From the NCBI GenBank assembly GCA_029777945.1, contig JAKORG010000039.1, positions 25,814 through 76,087 on the forward strand: a DNA stretch of 50,274 nt. The letters are read 5' to 3'. A model generated the notes under the pieces. The model saw nothing but the letters and a program-made list of their open reading frames with translations, had not been told where the DNA came from and ran no database searches. Of the stretch, positions 42,180-50,152 are shown one piece after another. Each line of letters begins with the position of its first letter. The first letter of the stretch is position 1. The position numbers were made by a program, and so were the translations under genes. This DNA is from Deltaproteobacteria bacterium (GTDB lineage: Bacteria > Desulfobacterota > Syntrophorhabdia > Syntrophorhabdales > Syntrophorhabdaceae).

Positions 42180-42653
42180 TTATTTTACCTCCCTGATGCT
42201 GCGATATGCGTCAACGAGATAGATAAATATGGCCGGTATGCAAGCGACGGCTATACCATAAACAAAAGGGGCAACGGGTATATGCTGGGTAAGGGTGGCC
42301 TCTTTCAGAACCTGTAGATTACGAGCATAGACGAGGCTCCTCCACACTATAAGCATAAAGAAACCCATGGAAAGTAGCCTGCTGACCACATTTAATATCT
42401 TCCTTATTTTAAAGGGCATTCTTGAAATTATGAAATCCACTTCTATATGACGGCCTGCCTTTATAGTCTCGGCAAGGGAGAAGGAGGCCACACAGGTGGC
42501 AAGGAGGGACATAATATCAACTGTTGCTGTTATGGGCCTGTTTATAATCTTGGATGATAGGATATCGAGTGTGATGGTAGCAAACATCAAAAGAAGTGCT
42601 ATAACGGCAATCCAGTTGAAAAATCCTGTGATTTTATTGAAAAGCCTTTCCAT
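42180..42653 (-). CDS. dctQ: TRAP transporter small permease
   Basis: A 157-residue DctQ with four hydrophobic segments (near residues 12-32, 42-60, 85-105 and 125-147). Family features include the N-terminal FFNWIAVIALLLMFATITLDIL and EVDFIISRMPFKIRKIL between helices 2 and 3. It stabilises DctM and connects it to the binding protein. Preceded by AGGAGGGAT. It follows dctP by 31 bases. Confidence 0.93.
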   Translation of the reverse strand: MERLFNKITGFFNWIAVIALLLMFATITLDILSSKIINRPITATVDIMSLLATCVASFSLAETIKAGRHIEVDFIISRMPFKIRKILNVVSRLLSMGFFMLIVWRSLVYARNLQVLKEATLTQHIPVAPFVYGIAVACIPAIFIYLVDAYRSIREVK

Positions 42654-42684
42654 TTATATCCCTCCTGCTCTACTATACTCATTA

Positions 42685-43773
42685 TTACTTTTTAATGAGG
42701 TTGGTCTCCACCCATTTTACAGCCTGTTCCTCAGAAGGTTGCCTTTCTATATGATAAGCAACCCTCTCTACAAAGTACTTTGCATATTCTTTCATAGGCA
42801 GACCCATGGCCTGTTTGTCAGCAATATATTTATCAAAGACAACCTTTGCTGGCTTTTCCCATTCCCCCTTCTTTTCCTTGGGTATCACAATAACCTGCCT
42901 ACCAGGTAGACTTTTAAAATAATCGAGTCCTACCTTATCGTAGTACATCCACACATAGGCCTGTCTTTCAGCATAAACCTTGCTAAGTTCTGTAAAAACC
43001 TTCTTCACATCATCAGGTAAAGAATCCCACTTTTTCTTATTCATCGCAACAAACTGACAGCTCGATGTGGATACAGGTGGTATGGTAAGGTATTTGACTG
43101 GTTCTGCAAGTTTAAAACCCTTTAATGTCTCAGGCACTGCAAAATTACCGTCCACCACTCCCTTTGACAAGGCCTCGTATGCCTCAGACATGGCCATTGC
43201 CCTCGGTACACCACCCCATGCCTTTACAAGTTCCACTGTTGCTCCACTCGTTCTGAACTTGAGTCCCTTTAAGTCATCAGGTTTATTTATAGGGGTATTC
43301 TTAGTGGTTATCACATTCCTTCCTGGACCATGGAGATAAAGGATGTGAACATCCTCATACTCCTTAAAGGTGAATTTATCGAAGAGATCCTTATATGTCT
43401 TTGTTGTGACCCATGAACTTGGGATGTCAGAGGGCATCTCGAATATCTCGCTTAAAGGAAAACGACCTGCCACCCACAGAGGACAGGACATGCCAATATC
43501 GGCTATACCCTTTACCACAGCGTCATATACCTTGGCAGGTGCTGTGAGGGTACCCACTGGATAGATGGTGATCTCCACCTTCCCATTGGTCCTCTTCTTA
43601 ATCTCGTCAGCAAACATCTGGTTCAGGACTGTATGGAGATGGGTCTGTGGAAAGACAGTGGTAAAACTCAGCTGTATCTTTTCTGCGGCATAAGATACAT
43701 TTGAAAAAAAGAAGCCCCCAAGAAAAAAAACCAGTAAAAAGGCAAGTGTAACTGACAATTTTCTAAAATTCAT
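42685..43773 (-). CDS. dctP: TRAP transporter substrate-binding protein
   Basis: A 362-residue periplasmic DctP-type solute receptor. The signal peptide (residues 1-30, hydrophobic core LAFLLVFFLGGFFFSNV, cleavage about AYA/SYAAE) is followed by the DctP fold. GLKFRTSGATVELVKAWGG near residue 170 contains the Arg that clamps the carboxylate of TRAP ligands (RTSG). GVVDGNFAVPETLKGFKLAEPVKYLT and the C-terminal DKQAMGLPMKEYAKYFVERV are typical. The ligand is probably a carboxylic acid, in line with the adjacent aconitase X. It is translated from AGGAGG. Confidence 0.94.
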   Translation of the reverse strand: MNFRKLSVTLAFLLVFFLGGFFFSNVSYAAEKIQLSFTTVFPQTHLHTVLNQMFADEIKKRTNGKVEITIYPVGTLTAPAKVYDAVVKGIADIGMSCPLWVAGRFPLSEIFEMPSDIPSSWVTTKTYKDLFDKFTFKEYEDVHILYLHGPGRNVITTKNTPINKPDDLKGLKFRTSGATVELVKAWGGVPRAMAMSEAYEALSKGVVDGNFAVPETLKGFKLAEPVKYLTIPPVSTSSCQFVAMNKKKWDSLPDDVKKVFTELSKVYAERQAYVWMYYDKVGLDYFKSLPGRQVIVIPKEKKGEWEKPAKVVFDKYIADKQAMGLPMKEYAKYFVERVAYHIERQPSEEQAVKWVETNLIKK

Positions 43774-43810
43774 AAAAAAACCTCCTCATTTTATATTTTT
43801 TTTAAGTCCC

Positions 43811-44233
43811 TCATGACTGAATACCTTGAGATCTTTTTTCCACTTCTACAAAACCCTCGTCTGCGTTTATTACAACCATATCGCCTGTAGATATAACCTC
43901 AAATGGGTCTACCTCCAGAAGATGGATCATAGGGGTACCTGTAATTAGGGCACTGACTGCTATCACACCCTCTGCCTTTACATTTATTATGCCAGAAGGT
44001 GCATTCCCCCTCTTATATAAGGCATAATATTGCCAGGAGCCGGTGGTAGAGCCCTTCCCATGTGGAAATACGAGTATCTTTCCAGCAATACTCTTGCCTT
44101 CCAGTTCATGACCCTTCTCTCTCACCTTCCCTGTGTCAGGGTCTACACCACCAGTAATGGAAATGGGCATCCTTGTAACAAGGGCCTCACCCATCGCTAT
44201 ACCCCCTGAAACCTTCTTACCCTTTATTTTCAT
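43811..44233 (-). CDS. aconitase X swivel (small) subunit, DUF126
   Basis: A 140-residue swivel-domain subunit of a two-subunit aconitase X (AcnX). The active-site loop is FPHGKGSTTGSWQYYAL, where the Ser of GKGS sits next to the substrate in related enzymes; HLLEVDPFEVISTGDMVVINAD is a conserved later block. Family members dehydrate hydroxy acids (cis-3-hydroxy-L-proline in some bacteria, mevalonate 5-phosphate in archaea). I chose the ATG at 44233, which overlaps the stop of the large subunit (44230-44233, ATGA); the extra MGGQK in the upstream frame lies in the ribosome-binding site. Cognate with the large subunit. Confidence 0.93.
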   Translation of the reverse strand: MKIKGKKVSGGIAMGEALVTRMPISITGGVDPDTGKVREKGHELEGKSIAGKILVFPHGKGSTTGSWQYYALYKRGNAPSGIINVKAEGVIAVSALITGTPMIHLLEVDPFEVISTGDMVVINADEGFVEVEKRSQGIQS

Positions 44234-45486
44234 CTTTTGCCCTCCCACCTGCCAGTTATGGCAGAATTAACGCACTCCTCTATTGAGCCGAACCATGTAT
44301 GCATACCAAAGAGATTGTGGGCATAATAGCTTCCCCTGGCAGAATTTATGGCAATGGTCCTTATACCCCTTTCCCTGAGATATAGATGCGGTCCATCAGC
44401 AGCGCCTACATCTGCCACTATCTTGCCTCCCGCTGAGGTTATGATGTCGAAAAATCCCATACGTTTTGAAAGTTCCTTGCACCACCTGGAGGTACAAATC
44501 CATAACTCTGTCTCTGGATGTAGTCTTCTTCCCTCCAGCAGTTCGGCGACCCTGCCTATATCCTGGATGGTGCACTGGGGACATCCAAATATGACAAGAT
44601 CCACTTTCTCGTCCTTTGCAGAGGAGATCTCTGAATAGGCCTTTTTAACCTCATCTTCTGTAATCTTTATAGATTCTGAAGGAATGGACATGCCGCCGAA
44701 TGCAGCCTCAATCGTCGGCGCTTCCGGTGTTATGCCAACAAGATGGACCATACCCACTGCACCGGTAATGGTAATAGTGTAAAGTATACCTTTTATCTTT
44801 TCTATGTCCAAATCCTCTGGCAATCCTGTAAGTACTGGTGTCCTTTCACCTACTCTTTTTCCCAATTGCCACCCCAGGGCCTGGCAGTCAGCACGGTTTA
44901 AACGATTAAAATCCATATTATGGAGATCTACAAGCACCTGCCCTTTTCTATTCTCTGTAATATGTAACCCCCATTCGGGTACCACGCCTGTCAGGGCAGC
45001 AAAAAGACCTATATGGTCTCCATCTCTATTTGACCTGGCGCCTATTATGGAGTTGACATATACCTGGCTGCCTGATGATGCCCAGACTATGTGATCTCCA
45101 AATCTCGGGGCATTACCCAGAAGATAATGATGACACGAGTAAAAAAGCGTCACACCTAGTGCCCTTAATGCACTATCTATCCTCCTCTGTTTCTCTATAT
45201 ATCTGTCCGGTACACCCAGTGCTAATGCATCCTCAAAATCGAACATCTCAGGATTCTTTGTTGTAAAGACCTTTACCTTAGCGCCTGACCCTGCAAGTTC
45301 CTCAAGCCACTCCACCCCTTCATCCATTAGCACAGGATAATTGCCTGCTATATGCACACTGCTTATGGGAACCATCTTTTCTGCCTCGTAGCACTCACCA
45401 TATGCCACAAGCATTTCCATGCACCTTTTCATTACTGGACCGTATCTTCCACTAAGTACGTCCTCTTCATACCTGTTAAGTTTCAT
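44230..45486 (-). CDS. aconitase X catalytic (large) subunit, DUF521
   Basis: A 418-residue AcnX catalytic subunit that would hold an Fe-S cluster. Candidate Cys ligands are in YSCHHYLLGN near residue 116, FGCPQCTIQDIG near residue 300 and ICTSRWCKEL near residue 329. Family blocks include VPISSVHIAGNY, SSGSQVYVNSIIGARSNRDGDH and a C-terminal SARGSYYAHNLFG. With the small subunit it forms a type II (two-chain) AcnX dehydratase. The TRAP transporter beside it suggests it acts on an imported carboxylate or hydroxy-proline-like compound, but the substrate is open. GntR-type control is likely from the upstream regulator. Confidence 0.93.
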   Translation of the reverse strand: MKLNRYEEDVLSGRYGPVMKRCMEMLVAYGECYEAEKMVPISSVHIAGNYPVLMDEGVEWLEELAGSGAKVKVFTTKNPEMFDFEDALALGVPDRYIEKQRRIDSALRALGVTLFYSCHHYLLGNAPRFGDHIVWASSGSQVYVNSIIGARSNRDGDHIGLFAALTGVVPEWGLHITENRKGQVLVDLHNMDFNRLNRADCQALGWQLGKRVGERTPVLTGLPEDLDIEKIKGILYTITITGAVGMVHLVGITPEAPTIEAAFGGMSIPSESIKITEDEVKKAYSEISSAKDEKVDLVIFGCPQCTIQDIGRVAELLEGRRLHPETELWICTSRWCKELSKRMGFFDIITSAGGKIVADVGAADGPHLYLRERGIRTIAINSARGSYYAHNLFGMHTWFGSIEECVNSAITGRWEGKR

Positions 45487-45516
45487 ATAAACCTCTCATT
45501 TTATGTCTTGTTTAGC

Positions 45517-46173
45517 TCATAAAAGTATACCAGGGAGAAATTTAATCCTGCCTTTTGCCTCCCTCAGATGTGCCTTCATCAGCCTTTTAAGCCCTTTAAG
45601 ATCCTTCTTTTCTATAAGTTCCAGCATCTTTTTGTGCTGGGCAAGGGAATTGGAAGCAGCGCCGGGCATACTTAAGGCAAGCCCCCTGAACCACTGAAAT
45701 TTATCTATTAGAGGCGAGATGGTCTCGAGCAACACATCGGATTTTGTTGCTCTATACATTATTTCGTGAAATTCGGTTTCGCATCTGATGATCTCCCTTA
45801 TATTGCCTCCCTTAACTATGGCCTCACCTGAGGCTATGTTTCTTCTGAGTTCCTCCATATCTTCTTCTGTAATATTCTTTACTGTTAGAGAAAGCACAAA
45901 ATCCTCAATCACCTCCCTTACAGCAAAATATTCTTCTACGTCTTTTATATTTAATCGCCTCACCATAAACCCCATACTATCATCACAGATGAGCAATTTT
46001 TCGTGCTCCAGCATCAAAAGCGCTTCCCTCACAGGGGTTCTACTTGTATTTAGCGATTTTGCAAGTTCTGCCTCTGATATCTTATCACCAGGCTTTATAT
46101 CAAGATATATAATCTTATCCTTTATAAGCCTGTATGCCTCATAACGTAGAGCACCCTGTTTTCCCTTCTCCAT
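45517..46173 (-). CDS. GntR-family transcriptional regulator (FadR/FCD subfamily)
   Basis: A 218-residue regulator. The N-terminal winged helix has YEAYRLIKDKIIYLDIKPGDKISEAELAKSLNTSRTPVREALLMLE near residues 10-55, the GntR signature. The C-terminal FCD domain is all helical, with metal-ligand-like positions (E-x3-H in CETEFHEIMYRAT and H in LAQHKKMLELI), and binds small carboxylates in other members. The frame is open to 46341, but the ATG at 46171-46173 is the proper start (no homology before it and a promoter with an inverted repeat lies there). First gene of the AcnX-TRAP cluster; probably self-regulating and induced by the imported compound. Confidence 0.93.
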   Translation of the reverse strand: MEKGKQGALRYEAYRLIKDKIIYLDIKPGDKISEAELAKSLNTSRTPVREALLMLEHEKLLICDDSMGFMVRRLNIKDVEEYFAVREVIEDFVLSLTVKNITEEDMEELRRNIASGEAIVKGGNIREIIRCETEFHEIMYRATKSDVLLETISPLIDKFQWFRGLALSMPGAASNSLAQHKKMLELIEKKDLKGLKRLMKAHLREAKGRIKFLPGILL

Positions 46174-46210
46174 TATGATATACCAACCTGTATACTTAAA
46201 TGCATATTTA

Positions 46211-46239
46211 ATAATATAGTAACAGACATAATCTGTCAA
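46211..46239 (-). promoter_or_regulatory. promoter with embedded operator for the GntR-AcnX-TRAP operon
   Basis: Minus strand TTGACA (complement of 46234-46239), exactly 17-base spacer, TATTAT (complement of 46211-46216). The -35 and spacer contain a perfect inverted repeat ACAGA-5-TCTGT (46222-46236 on the plus strand), well placed for a repressor such as the GntR protein itself. The leader to the start codon is about 30-35 bases. A GTATAC palindrome lies between promoter and start. No second gene in the 46174-46494 gap. Confidence 0.6.
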
Positions 46240-46365
46240 GTAAAATAAGAAATGAAAAAAGTGGCGACACTCCATATTTAAGGACAAAACCATCGGCGTA
46301 AGTCGGTAGTGGGATATCAAGATATGAAGCTCACACCTCACTTTTAGAAAATCTCCTGAGACTAT

Positions 46366-46429
46366 AAAGCATATCCTGAAACCTCCTGCTATGAAATCCC
46401 TTAATTCTACTAAATATAGGATATGCTTT
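46366..46429. repeat. 12-bp inverted repeat between the M48 and GntR genes
   Basis: AAAGCATATCCT (46366-46377) and AGGATATGCTTT (46418-46429), perfect, 40 bases apart. It is followed by a further T and GAATAAT, so it is a weak terminator at best in either direction. It may be the end of a small mobile or palindromic element at the border of the AT-rich signalling operon. Confidence 0.5.
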
Positions 46430-46494
46430 TGAATAATGATCCATTAATCCTTAATGTCGCATATGTGTCTTAACTTTTTCAGAAATGAGGTTTT

Positions 46495-47355
46495 TTAACG
46501 AGCAGAGATAAAAGATTTAAATCTCTGGGCACGATAATGAATAATATTTGAATCTATCTGAGCTGGCGGGATTTTATTTTTAAGATTCTCTATTCTATCA
46601 ATAGTCTCTGGATGTGTTTTTATGATACCTCCTCCCCCTTTCTTGCCAAACTGATTCAATCTCTCAAGAACGCTAATCAAAGCGTAAGGGTCATATCCTG
46701 CTTTTGAAAGATATAAAACAGCAGTTTCATCTGCTGAATATTCCTGAGTTCTTCCATAACCATTAACAACAAGTGTCTTAAAAACATCATCTATTGAGCC
46801 CTCAAAAATACTTACAAGATTTGATAACTCAGCTGGTCCATATTCTTTTAAGGCTTTAGTTCCTATAATTGTAAGTGCTTCTGTCCATCTTGCCTGCTTA
46901 ATTGAGTTAATTCCGTCACGATGATTTATATGAGCTATTTCGTGGGCAAGAATTGATGCAAGTTCTTCCTCATTCTGAGCTAACTCTATCATACCACGTG
47001 TTATAAGTATTGTTCCACCCGGGCATGCAAAAGCATTGATTTCGTTCGTATTAAGTATGGCAAAATGATAACCGCCATAAGTAAAAGGTTTTTCAGAATG
47101 CAATGCTATAACTCTTCCAATTGTATTAATATATTTTGTCAAATTTTGATTTTTTAAAAGTGGATAAGAAACAAAAATACGTGCTGCTACAGCCCTGCCA
47201 ATATAATATTCTTCCTCATCTGATATAGGCCTTGAAGCCTGAGATGTTGCCTGTACAGTTGTAAAGCCCATATCTAAAGCTTTACTGATGTCAATACTTT
47301 TACAAGAACATAGCAATAAACATAAAAAAACAAACAATAAAGCTCTTTTTATCAT
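46495..47355 (-). CDS. M48-family metallopeptidase lipoprotein
   Basis: A 286-residue exported zinc protease. The signal peptide ends LLLCSCKS, a plausible lipobox (Cys at about 18). The zinc site is HEIAHINHRDGI near residue 140 (HExxH), with the third ligand likely in the ADETAVLYL region near residue 210. Related BepA/LoiP proteins repair or degrade outer-membrane assembly intermediates. Length is short compared with BepA because there is no C-terminal TPR domain. It overlaps the preceding SH3 gene by 4 bases (47352-47355), so it is co-translated. Part of a CHASE2-cyclase/SH3/M48 operon. Confidence 0.92.
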   Translation of the reverse strand: MIKRALLFVFLCLLLCSCKSIDISKALDMGFTTVQATSQASRPISDEEEYYIGRAVAARIFVSYPLLKNQNLTKYINTIGRVIALHSEKPFTYGGYHFAILNTNEINAFACPGGTILITRGMIELAQNEEELASILAHEIAHINHRDGINSIKQARWTEALTIIGTKALKEYGPAELSNLVSIFEGSIDDVFKTLVVNGYGRTQEYSADETAVLYLSKAGYDPYALISVLERLNQFGKKGGGGIIKTHPETIDRIENLKNKIPPAQIDSNIIHYRAQRFKSFISAR

Positions 47356-47822
47356 CTTGGTTCTAACAATCCCCCATTTCTGATAAAAAATAATACCTCA
47401 TTGTCTGAAACATAATATGTTTCTACCGTGTCAACGAGATAAAACTTCATTTCTGGATGCTTATTTTTATATGCATTTTCAACCTGTGGATTGAAACCCT
47501 TACCAGCAAGGGTTATTTCAGCATCTGATGTACTGTATCTTTGCGTTCCAGATAAACTTGTAGATTGAATATTCCTTTTTTCTATAGCAGTTTTATGGAT
47601 GTAACCTATAATATTCTTGAATTTTACCTTATACCAGTCTTCTTCTAAATTAAGAATATCAAGAATATCACCATATCTTACCATTGCTTTCACAGGAGCA
47701 AAAAATTTAGGTGACTCCCTGATTGCATTTTTTTTTGTAAAAACCATTGCTGTTTCAGCATATGAAATCGTGGCTATAAAAAATATAAAAAAGATAAGAT
47801 TTATTAAAATTTTCCGTTTCAT
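47352..47822 (-). CDS. exported bacterial SH3-domain protein
   Basis: A 156-residue protein. The signal peptide (hydrophobic IFFIFFIATISYA, cleavage before ETAMV) is followed by an SH3b domain at about residues 28-80: AMVFTKKNAIRESPKFFAPV, GDILDILNLEEDWYKVKFKNIIGYIHKTAI. The C-terminal 70 residues resemble no family I know and end in FYLVDTVETYYVSDNEVLFF. Such domains bind peptidoglycan or partner proteins in the periplasm. It overlaps both its neighbours by 4 bases (ATGA), so it works with the cyclase and M48 protein; the chain suggests an envelope-sensing module. Confidence 0.8.
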   Translation of the reverse strand: MKRKILINLIFFIFFIATISYAETAMVFTKKNAIRESPKFFAPVKAMVRYGDILDILNLEEDWYKVKFKNIIGYIHKTAIEKRNIQSTSLSGTQRYSTSDAEITLAGKGFNPQVENAYKNKHPEMKFYLVDTVETYYVSDNEVLFFIRNGGLLEPR

Positions 47823-49924
47823 TTTTCTTCCATTTTAATAATATGCCAATCTTTTGTCAATCCTGAACCTGATATAAAATCTTCACATTTTTTCATATAA
47901 AACTTAGATGGTTCATCTTCTGGAAAATCTTTTAAAATAGAGCTAAAAACATCCCTTGCTTCAAACCACTTTTTTTCATTGTAAAGTTTAAATCCCGAAT
48001 TATATTTCTGAAGTAATATCTCTTGTTTATCAGAAATTGTATTCTTCTTACCTATAAGCTCAAATATTCGGATAGGCTTGGTTTTACCCTTAACAGTTAT
48101 AAGCCCTAATTCTCTTGCAATAAAATTATCACTTATTTTTGACATTGTATCTTCACTAACTATAATAGATGTTTTAAAATATTTATTAACTGATTCAAGT
48201 CTGGAAGCAATGTTAACGGTATCACCTACTACGGTATAATTGAAAAGCCTATCACTTCCAATGTTCCCAACAATTGCATCACCCGTATGAATTCCTATTC
48301 TAATCTTAATACCTTGAATTCCCTTTGCAGTTAATTCTTTATTAATTTCTTTAAGTTTCTCTATACATTTAATAGCAGTATTGCATGCATTAGTTTCATC
48401 TTCTGGTGTCTGTACAGGGGCACCCCAGAAAGCCATAATGCAATCACCAATATATTTATCAACAATGCCATAGTGTTCAATAATAACTTTTGAAAGACAA
48501 TCAAGCACTTGATGGAGCATAAATGCAGTCTTTTCAGGTGAAAGACTTTCTGATATCGTTGTAAAATCAGCAATATCTGCAAAAAAAACTGTAACTGTTT
48601 TCTTTTGTCCGCCGGGTTTTATATATTCAGGATTTTTAAGTAAATAATCAACAATTCTACTGTCCATATACTGTGTAAAAGTTCTTTTTATAAAACTTCT
48701 CTCTCTTCCCTCAACTGCGTAGCTATACAGTGAAGAAGTTATAGAAGTAAAAACAAGAGAAACAAACATCGGTGTTAATTGCAAATATATTGATATTCTG
48801 AATAAAAATATACCTAATAAAACTATTGTCAACAATAAAATAATAAATGCAAGTATGTTTATTTTTAAAGAGTGTTGTTTTAAAACAATATAAGGGATAA
48901 GGTAGGATATAAATAAAATAAATATAAAAATATAAACCGCCGGAGCAGTAGTGATGGAATTTTTATTCATTATATTTTCAAATGCAGTTGCATGGATAAA
49001 TAATCCCGGTGTAGTAGAAGAAACTGGCATGGGTTTTAGGTCAAAAAGACCTGCTGCTGTAAGACCTATAAAAACCACCTTATCTTTAAAAAAATTTTTT
49101 TTAATATGTGTATCTTGATTTTTGGATGCCTTTACTGATGCATCAAAAATTTCTATAAAAGGTAATACTGTAAAAGGTTGTTTATGTGTTGAATATTTTA
49201 AAAGCACACTTCCATCTTTAAGAGCAATCTGTGCATTATTTATAAAAAGTTTATCATTTTTAAATTTCACAGCATTTTTATTAACAAAATAACTCATTAT
49301 AAAATTAGGAATTGTATATTCACGAACTTTAAAAAAAAGAGGTATCCTACGATAAACACCATCTTCATCTGGAAGAATACTTACACTACCCAATCCTTTA
49401 GCATTTTCTCTTACCTCGTCAACAGGGAAACCTATAGAATTATATTGAAATCTTGGTGGGATAGAAATTTTTAAGGGAATATTTTTTAAATATTTTTCTT
49501 CTGAATTTATAAAAATTTTTTCCTCCTTTGAAAGAACCAAGGGAAGATATACATTCTTTGTTTTCTTTATCGCATCCCCAAGAATTTTATCATCTTCAAC
49601 ACCGTAAGAAGAATTTTCAGTAAATAAAATATCAAGAAAAATTGCATCTGCCTCTGAAAGATATTCAATAACAGGTGCATAAATTTGTCGTGGCCAGGGC
49701 CATGTTATACCCTGTTTACTTAATTCAGTAATGCTGTTCTGATCTACATAAATAAGACAAACACGGTCAGAAATATTGGGGGGATTAATATATATTGAGA
49801 GTAAATCATAAACCTTAAATTCAAAAAGCTTAAGTATTCCTGATAGAAAAATAATTACTGAAACAATAAAAGAAGTGCTTCCTAAAATAAAAATCCTTTT
49901 TAAAAATTTCTTTTGAAGTTGCAT
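47819..49924 (-). CDS. CHASE2-domain adenylate/guanylate cyclase
   Basis: A 701-residue class III cyclase. An N-terminal membrane helix (about 10-31) leads to a periplasmic CHASE2 sensor domain (about 38-325; YDLLSIYINPPNISDRVCLIYVD and KDKVVFIGLTAAGLFDLKPMP). Three membrane helices span about 330-400, then the cyclase catalytic domain (about 440-610). Metal-binding Asp residues are in VFFADIADFTTISESL and YIGDCIMAFWGAP; IRIGIHTGDAIVGNIG and YTVVGDTVNIASRLE are also conserved. A C-terminal TPR-like helix pair (YNSGFKLYNEKKWFEARDVF) follows. It would make cAMP (or cGMP) in response to an outer signal. It leads an AT-rich operon with SH3 and M48 genes. Confidence 0.93.
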   Translation of the reverse strand: MQLQKKFLKRIFILGSTSFIVSVIIFLSGILKLFEFKVYDLLSIYINPPNISDRVCLIYVDQNSITELSKQGITWPWPRQIYAPVIEYLSEADAIFLDILFTENSSYGVEDDKILGDAIKKTKNVYLPLVLSKEEKIFINSEEKYLKNIPLKISIPPRFQYNSIGFPVDEVRENAKGLGSVSILPDEDGVYRRIPLFFKVREYTIPNFIMSYFVNKNAVKFKNDKLFINNAQIALKDGSVLLKYSTHKQPFTVLPFIEIFDASVKASKNQDTHIKKNFFKDKVVFIGLTAAGLFDLKPMPVSSTTPGLFIHATAFENIMNKNSITTAPAVYIFIFILFISYLIPYIVLKQHSLKINILAFIILLLTIVLLGIFLFRISIYLQLTPMFVSLVFTSITSSLYSYAVEGRERSFIKRTFTQYMDSRIVDYLLKNPEYIKPGGQKKTVTVFFADIADFTTISESLSPEKTAFMLHQVLDCLSKVIIEHYGIVDKYIGDCIMAFWGAPVQTPEDETNACNTAIKCIEKLKEINKELTAKGIQGIKIRIGIHTGDAIVGNIGSDRLFNYTVVGDTVNIASRLESVNKYFKTSIIVSEDTMSKISDNFIARELGLITVKGKTKPIRIFELIGKKNTISDKQEILLQKYNSGFKLYNEKKWFEARDVFSSILKDFPEDEPSKFYMKKCEDFISGSGLTKDWHIIKMEEK

Positions 49925-49942
49925 ATCCCAGAATCTTTATTA

Positions 49943-50152
49943 TTACAATCCCTTTGCTTCTCTCACAGTTTTATAGGCTTTTTGGATCATTGTGTCAAGT
50001 GTATCATCTTTTTCAAATTCAATTACTGCAAAAGTAACTGATACAGTAATTGAACCTTTAAATAAGTTTTTATTTATGCTTTTTTTCATCTTATCAGCAT
50101 AAACTGTTCCACCTCCAATCGCTGTGTTTGGTAATAAAAAAGCAAATTCTGA
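49943..50152 (-). pseudogene. 3' fragment of a GGDEF-domain (diguanylate cyclase) gene
   Basis: The last 67-70 codons of a GGDEF domain: EFAFLLPNTAIGGGTVYADK (the end of the GGDEF motif and its following helix), then ITVSVTFAVIEFEKDDTLDTMI and QKAYKTVREAKGL before TAA at 49943-49945. In full-length cyclases the GG(D/E)EF signature would lie just before it, but the sequence upstream switches at about 50148-50152 to an IS2-like transposase frame. So the gene has lost everything before the motif. It lies 18 bases after the CHASE2 gene's start on the same strand and may once have preceded it in an operon. Confidence 0.75.

Noticed and set aside
46174-46341. Extended N-terminus of the GntR regulator from 46341.
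   Set aside because: The extra 56 residues are hydrophobic without similarity and span the promoter and operator.
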